From: Bryobacterales bacterium
Lineage (GTDB): Bacteria; Acidobacteriota; Terriglobia; Bryobacterales; Bryobacteraceae
Assembly: GCA_025462985.1 (NCBI GenBank)
Contig: JAOAPP010000149.1
Location: 1 to 9,712, forward strand
Direction of reading: 5' to 3'
Length of the DNA stretch: 9,712 bases
Positions within the stretch are counted from its first letter, which is position 1. Every line of letters starts with the position of its first letter. The position numbers and the translations under genes were made by a program. The notes under the pieces were generated by a model. The model saw nothing but the letters and a program-made list of their open reading frames with translations. It was not told the origin of the DNA and did no database searches. Of this stretch, positions 6,746 through 9,712 are shown piece after piece.

Positions 6746-7414
6746 TTATTTCTCGGCGAAATGCTCATCGTAGACGTTTTCGTCAAACAGGCTGGCAATA
6801 CGGATATCTTTCAGCGGGAGCGTAATAACAAAGTCGTCACTATTGACGGCTTCGTCCCCCAAGACATCTTCGTAGAAGACGGTTCGCTTGGTCCGGAGCG
6901 TTTCTCTGTCCCGGTAGCCGCTGATTATTGGCAGAAGGCGAAAATATTCTTCCTCTGGCGCAAGGTTAGGAGATTCCGCGACGAAGCCGACGTACCATTT
7001 CAGCGTGGCCAGAGTGAGCGATACGAGGCGCTCTTCGCGCACTGCATGGTGCAGCAACTTGGTCAGCGAGTTGCCGTGGCGGCGGATCTCAATGTCCTTG
7101 GCGCGTTCCGCGTCTAAGAACAGGTTTACGACTACGGCAAATATGGGCCCAAGTGCAAGCGCCCACGCGCTGGTTTCTGAGTAAGGGAAGGGTGCGAATG
7201 TGGTCCACCATCGCGCCGCTTCGAGGCCAACGCGGGTCGGGGCGAACAGGATAACGAGGAGTCGGGCCAGAATAACGAGACCAGTACCCGAGAGTGCCGA
7301 GTAGAGCAGCAGACGGTAGCCATCCAGACGCTGCGCCGCGAAACGAAAGAAGTGGGTGATGTGGAGAAAGAGAAACCCGCCCAGAAGCGGCAGCAGCAGC
7401 AGATTCCAGGGCAT
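6746..7414 (-). CDS. Membrane-anchored protein of unknown function, N-terminal TM segments plus soluble domain
   Basis: I do not recognise a named family. The 222-residue protein has three hydrophobic stretches at about residues 4-20, 34-57 and 84-100, and then a soluble, probably cytoplasmic domain. That domain opens with VSLTLATLKWYVGFV (131-145), looks like beta strands, and has a conserved-looking RLLPIISGYRD block (159-169). It ends with a run of the form VITLPLKDIRIASLFDENVYDEHF (196-219). The pattern of a short beta-barrel-like domain on a membrane anchor recalls small domain proteins that tune membrane or sensing functions, but no catalytic residues are visible. The ATG lies 9 bases after the stop of a 60-residue gene on the same strand, so the two are very likely co-expressed. 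The ribosome binding site is weak (GGCGG directly before ATG). The coding call is supported by the length, the clean TM pattern and the absence of a better frame. Confidence 0.75.
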   Translation of the reverse strand: MPWNLLLLPLLGGFLFLHITHFFRFAAQRLDGYRLLLYSALSGTGLVILARLLVILFAPTRVGLEAARWWTTFAPFPYSETSAWALALGPIFAVVVNLFLDAERAKDIEIRRHGNSLTKLLHHAVREERLVSLTLATLKWYVGFVAESPNLAPEEEYFRLLPIISGYRDRETLRTKRTVFYEDVLGDEAVNSDDFVITLPLKDIRIASLFDENVYDEHFAEK

Positions 7415-7423
7415 CCGCCGGGG

Positions 7424-7606
7424 TTAGCTGGCTACCGGCGAACGTCTGACGATGGAAATGCCTTGTCCGCGGCCGCTTTGGACCAGTTTGTTGGTGGACG
7501 CAGAAAGCTTCCGGAGGGTCGCCTGTACCTTAGGGGCCTGCAGAAGAGCGTTCGTATCCACGATTGTTCTCCCGTCGAAGGTCACATACGAGGTTTTCTT
7601 TTTCAT
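7424..7606 (-). CDS. Small 60-residue protein of unknown function
   Basis: The protein starts with a basic MKKKTSYVTFDGRTIVDTNALLQAPKVQATLRKLSAS and ends in a short flexible tail. There is no signal peptide and no membrane segment, and residues 18-40 could form one amphipathic helix. The first part (YVTFDGRTIVDTNAL) reads like a beta hairpin followed by a helix. A purine-rich stretch, AAAGACGG, precedes the ATG as a modest ribosome binding site, with a possible TTGGCT / TAAACT promoter (18-base spacer) further up. The stop is 9 bases from the start of the membrane-anchored protein gene, so the pair looks like an operon. Its sequence does not match any small toxin or antitoxin I know. The tight spacing is the main evidence that it is a real gene. 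Confidence 0.55.
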   Translation of the reverse strand: MKKKTSYVTFDGRTIVDTNALLQAPKVQATLRKLSASTNKLVQSGRGQGISIVRRSPVAS

Positions 7607-7691
7607 TCCGTCTTTTTCAGTTTACGGTCAGTGAGCCCAATTAGCCAAATCTAAGTGGGCGGGCGCGCTGCTCACCACTGTGCCTGGCCCG

Positions 7692-8075
7692 TCACAGCAC
7701 CAGACGCTCGAAAAGTTTCTGCAGGACCGAAGCAGGGTCCGCGCAGATCCCCGAGTGAACGGAAGAAACCTGGATGACGGTGCTCCGCGGAGCCACCAGC
7801 CAGTGGAACCGTTCGCGAAGCGTAAGCCGGCCGATTGGTCCGGAATCTTCAAGCCCTTCGCAGATCTTTGGATACGCATCGAGGTGTCTTTTCACGTCCG
7901 GTAGATCCAGTCTCCGGGAGAACACGTTGAGCCGTGCGGGATCCCATTGGATGCGCGTTCCCAAGAAGTTCTTTTGCAGGCAAAAAACAATCACTCCGAC
8001 ATTGATAAATTCTTGCCGCTCCACCCGTGGTACAAGGCGCAACACGGCGTAATCAAACGAGCTCAGCGCGTGCAC
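7692..8075 (-). CDS. DUF3037 family protein
   Basis: The protein has 127 residues if started at GTG 8075. The first part, FDYAVLRLVPRVERQEFINVGVIVFC, is the signature of DUF3037, a family without proven function that is often found beside a HipA-like kinase. That is the case here, and the kinase gene ends inside this one. The frame could be opened to a TTG at 8093, but I prefer GTG 8075. An excellent ribosome binding site, GGAGGAGG at 8082-8089, lies exactly six bases before it, and the conserved FDYAV segment then starts at residue 7. The two genes overlap by 23 bases, so translation should be tightly coupled and the products probably work together. No signal peptide or membrane segment is present. 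The family resembles small beta-rich accessory proteins, but nothing in the sequence gives a reaction. An antitoxin or substrate adaptor for the kinase is a hypothesis. Confidence 0.85.
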   Translation of the reverse strand: MHALSSFDYAVLRLVPRVERQEFINVGVIVFCLQKNFLGTRIQWDPARLNVFSRRLDLPDVKRHLDAYPKICEGLEDSGPIGRLTLRERFHWLVAPRSTVIQVSSVHSGICADPASVLQKLFERLVL

Positions 8076-8808
8076 GCAGGGCCTCCTCCACAAATGACGA
8101 GGCGGCCTGCAGTCGAGCGGACAAGTACCGCACGTACGCCGAGCGGTCCTCAGTCAGCCACCCGTTCGGAACCATTGCCAGAATTTCGGAAAAGATGCTC
8201 ATGCCGAGTCGCGCCCGAAGTCCAGGGTCGACGGCCGCGATTTCTGTGGCCCACGGAAGGAGAACATGGTCGCCAACGCGGGCGAATGGCGAAACGGCAT
8301 TTGCTTCGGCAGTGCACCAGTTGTGCTGAAAGATGAGACTGGCGCCATGATCGATGAAGTAAAGAGACTTGTGCCACCACAGCAGATTCGGGTTGCGGGC
8401 GGTGCGATCCACATTGCCGACGAAGGAGTCGAACCAGACCGCAGTTGAAGCAGTCGTCGGGTCTGCGGAGTCTCCTGCCGCTGGGTCGAACATCAGGGCG
8501 CCCGGCAGATAGTCGAGTCCGAGATTCAGCCCCGTGCTGGCCTCGAGCAGGTCGCGAATTTCTTCATCGGGTTCATTGCGGCCGAGTGCGCTGTCAACCT
8601 CCATCGTGACGAGTTCCGGCACTCGCAGTCCTAAGACTCTGCCGATCTCGCCTGCAATCACTTCGGCGACCAGCGCCAGCGGACCCTGTCCAGCGCCTCG
8701 AAATTTTAGGACATAAAGGCCTTCGTCATCGGCTTCAACGATTGCCGGCAAAGACCCGCCCTCCCGCAAAGGCGTGACGTAGCGCGTGGCATGAACCGTC
8801 CGAAGCAT
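8053..8808 (-). CDS. Small HipA-like (HipA_C) protein kinase family member
   Basis: HipA proteins are atypical Ser/Thr kinases. Classical ones are toxins that phosphorylate glutamyl-tRNA synthetase and are silenced by HipB. This 251-residue protein holds only a kinase-like core. YVLKFRG has a candidate ATP lysine at K35, with E49 in a helix after it. FVGNVDRTARNPN (129-141) matches the catalytic loop, with D134 and N139 at the D-x4-N spacing of HipA, and YFIDHGASL (150-158) supplies the metal-binding D153. The N-terminal subdomain of full HipA is lacking, and no HipB-type DNA-binding gene is adjacent. Instead the DUF3037 gene overlaps its 3' end. The ATG at 8808 is preceded by GGAA four bases away and faces the cytochrome gene across a short divergent region. 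Activity as a kinase is likely from the motifs, while toxicity, targets and partner are unknown. Confidence 0.85.
   Translation of the reverse strand: MLRTVHATRYVTPLREGGSLPAIVEADDEGLYVLKFRGAGQGPLALVAEVIAGEIGRVLGLRVPELVTMEVDSALGRNEPDEEIRDLLEASTGLNLGLDYLPGALMFDPAAGDSADPTTASTAVWFDSFVGNVDRTARNPNLLWWHKSLYFIDHGASLIFQHNWCTAEANAVSPFARVGDHVLLPWATEIAAVDPGLRARLGMSIFSEILAMVPNGWLTEDRSAYVRYLSARLQAASSFVEEALRARAELV
8082..8089 (-). promoter_or_regulatory. Strong ribosome binding site that fixes the DUF3037 start
   Basis: On the - strand this reads GGAGGAGG, six bases before GTG 8075. It lies within the last codons of the HipA-like kinase gene. Its strength and spacing favour GTG 8075 over the upstream TTG at 8093, for which it would fall inside the coding region. 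Confidence 0.75.
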
Positions 8809-8867
8809 TGTTTCCAGATTCTAGCGGACGGTCGACATCGGTGCTAATAGAATGGTGCCAGCGCACA
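8809..8867. promoter_or_regulatory. Divergent promoter region between HipA-like and cytochrome genes
   Basis: Only 59 bases separate the two start codons. An inverted pair of -10-like hexamers is visible: ATTCTA at 8818-8823, which reads TAGAAT on the - strand, and TAGAAT at 8848-8853 on the + strand. Each matches TATAAT at 5 of 6 places. No good -35 boxes stand out, and the - strand box would put the transcript start almost at the ATG, so the promoter assignment is weak. A GTG at 8841 is an alternative start for the cytochrome and would shorten the region further. Confidence 0.3.
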
Positions 8868-9662
8868 ATGCATTTTGTTCTTCAGCAGTCCTCAGTCGGC
8901 CGCTTGCTGACGTGTTTAGCCCTGGGCGTGGGCGTTGTTTTCGGACAAAACGACCCGACACCGCCGAAACAATCAGACCAATCCGCACAGGTGACCACCG
9001 GCCAGGCGTTGTTTCAGCAGCGCTGCGCATTTTGCCACGGACGCGATGCCGCAGGCGGAGAAACAGGACCCGACCTGACCAGTTCAAAACTGGTCGCCGA
9101 AGATTCAGCCGGCAACAAGATTGGGGTCGTGGTCCGCAATGGCAGACCAGAGAAAGGTATGCCTCCGTTCAACGTTTCCGATCAGGAGATCGCAGCGCTG
9201 GCGGCGTTCATTCATGACCAGAAGAAGAAAGCCGATTCGCAACAAGGCGGACGCAGAGGCGTTGATGTTGCGGATCTTCAGACAGGCAACGTCGAGGCAG
9301 GGAAGAAATACTTCAATGGGGCTGGCGGATGCGCGTCCTGCCACTCGCCAACGGGTGATCTCGCCGGAGTGGCTAGCCGCTTCCAGGGATTAAAGCTCGA
9401 AGAGCGATTCCTGTATCCCGAGGGCGCTCAGGCCAAGCTGACCGTCACCTTACCGTCAGGACAAAAGTTCACGGGCAAGCTGATGTATCGGGACGAGTTT
9501 ACGGTAGGCCTTCGCGATGAACAGGGATGGTATCGCTCCTGGCCTGCCAAGCAGGTCAAGTTTACGGTGGACAACCCGGCAGAGGCGCATGTCGAGTTGC
9601 TTGGGAAGTACACCGACGACGACATCCACAATTTGATGGCTTATATACAGACACTTCGCTAA
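8868..9662 (+). CDS. Exported di-heme c-type cytochrome
   Basis: The 264-residue protein carries electrons in the periplasm. An N-terminal hydrophobic segment, about residues 11-26 (GRLLTCLALGVGVVFG), is a signal peptide or anchor. Two heme sites follow: CAFCH at residues 53-57, with likely axial Met98 in KGMPPF, and CASCH at 155-159. The second heme domain is unusual. After the heme motif a beta-rich insert of about 50 residues (near 188-245, LTVTLPSGQKFTGKL to HVELL) comes before the last helix, YTDDDIHNLMAYIQTLR. I associate this pattern with acidobacterial cytochromes encoded beside PQQ-type dehydrogenases. The frame is open to an ATG at 8808, but that start would add a non-signal-like lead. 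ATG 8868 or GTG 8841 places the signal better, although no strong ribosome binding site decides between them. The next gene begins 4 bases after the stop, so an operon is likely. Confidence 0.88.
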   Translation: MHFVLQQSSVGRLLTCLALGVGVVFGQNDPTPPKQSDQSAQVTTGQALFQQRCAFCHGRDAAGGETGPDLTSSKLVAEDSAGNKIGVVVRNGRPEKGMPPFNVSDQEIAALAAFIHDQKKKADSQQGGRRGVDVADLQTGNVEAGKKYFNGAGGCASCHSPTGDLAGVASRFQGLKLEERFLYPEGAQAKLTVTLPSGQKFTGKLMYRDEFTVGLRDEQGWYRSWPAKQVKFTVDNPAEAHVELLGKYTDDDIHNLMAYIQTLR

Positions 9663-9666
9663 ACGA

Positions 9667-9712
9667 ATGAATCTCATCAGAAACTTTTTCGCCGGCGTAG
9701 CCGTGTCGCTCG
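9667..9712 (+). CDS. Start of an exported protein, cut by the window edge
   Basis: An ATG at 9667, four bases after the cytochrome stop, opens a frame that stays open to the end of the window. It begins MNLIRNFFAGVAVSL, a basic then hydrophobic start typical of a signal peptide. The position directly after a cytochrome c gene suggests a periplasmic dehydrogenase that passes electrons to it, such as a PQQ-type quinoprotein. Only about 15 residues are visible, so this is context-based inference. Confidence 0.5.
   Translation, partial: MNLIRNFFAGVAVSL

Noticed and set aside
7631..7675. Inverted repeat GTGAGC / GCTCAC between DUF3037 and the small gene as a terminator
   Set aside because: It has only six pairs around a 33-base loop and no T run on the - strand, so it is likely chance.
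8808..8867. ATG 8808 as start of the cytochrome
   Set aside because: It would add twenty polar residues before the signal peptide, and it coincides with the start region of the divergent kinase gene.
1..9712. CRISPR arrays, tRNA, rRNA, insertion sequences, attachment sites
   Set aside because: No regularly spaced repeats, no conserved RNA gene sequence and no transposase or integrase motif were found on reading both strands.

Overview
The window looks like chromosomal DNA of a GC-rich, aerobic, soil-type bacterium, most likely an Acidobacteriota (Solibacter/Bryobacter-like). This is an inference from gene style: a secreted tannase-family esterase, an export-type c-type cytochrome with a split second heme domain of a kind I associate with acidobacterial quinoprotein loci, a HipA-like kinase/DUF3037 pair, and a stand-alone nuoB. 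I see no rRNA, tRNA, CRISPR array, insertion sequence or phage gene.

Left part, + strand (1-5581). The window opens inside the 3' end of a Gly/Pro/Ala-rich coding region, which is closed by a strong intrinsic terminator (248-291). A tightly packed + strand series follows: a sugar phosphate isomerase/epimerase of the AP-endonuclease-2 TIM-barrel type whose N-terminus is split off by an apparent one-base frameshift; an extended SDR nucleotide-sugar epimerase starting 2 bases after it; nuoB; pgeF (overlapping nuoB by 4 bases); osmC; and a secreted tannase/feruloyl esterase-like hydrolase. The first two genes suggest sugar or nucleotide-sugar metabolism. The other four are functionally mixed (respiratory complex I, peptidoglycan editing/purine metabolism, peroxide defence, polyphenol ester hydrolysis), though short gaps suggest they may be co-transcribed.

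Middle and right part, - strand (8808 down to 5574). Reading along that strand the order is: small HipA-like kinase, DUF3037 protein (its ribosome binding site and start lie inside the kinase gene), a 60-residue small protein, a 222-residue membrane-anchored protein of unknown function, and a lysylphosphatidylglycerol-synthase-TM/flippase-like integral membrane protein. The last gene converges on the tannase gene and overlaps its end by 8 bases.

Right edge, + strand (8868 to end). A secreted c-type cytochrome with two CxxCH sites is followed, 4 bases after its stop, by the start of another exported protein cut by the window edge. The 8809-8867 interval is a compact divergent promoter region shared with the kinase gene.

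Most genes are recognisable housekeeping or accessory families. The least explained parts are the HipA-like/DUF3037 pair with the two unknown genes after it, the orphan nuoB, and the frameshifted isomerase.
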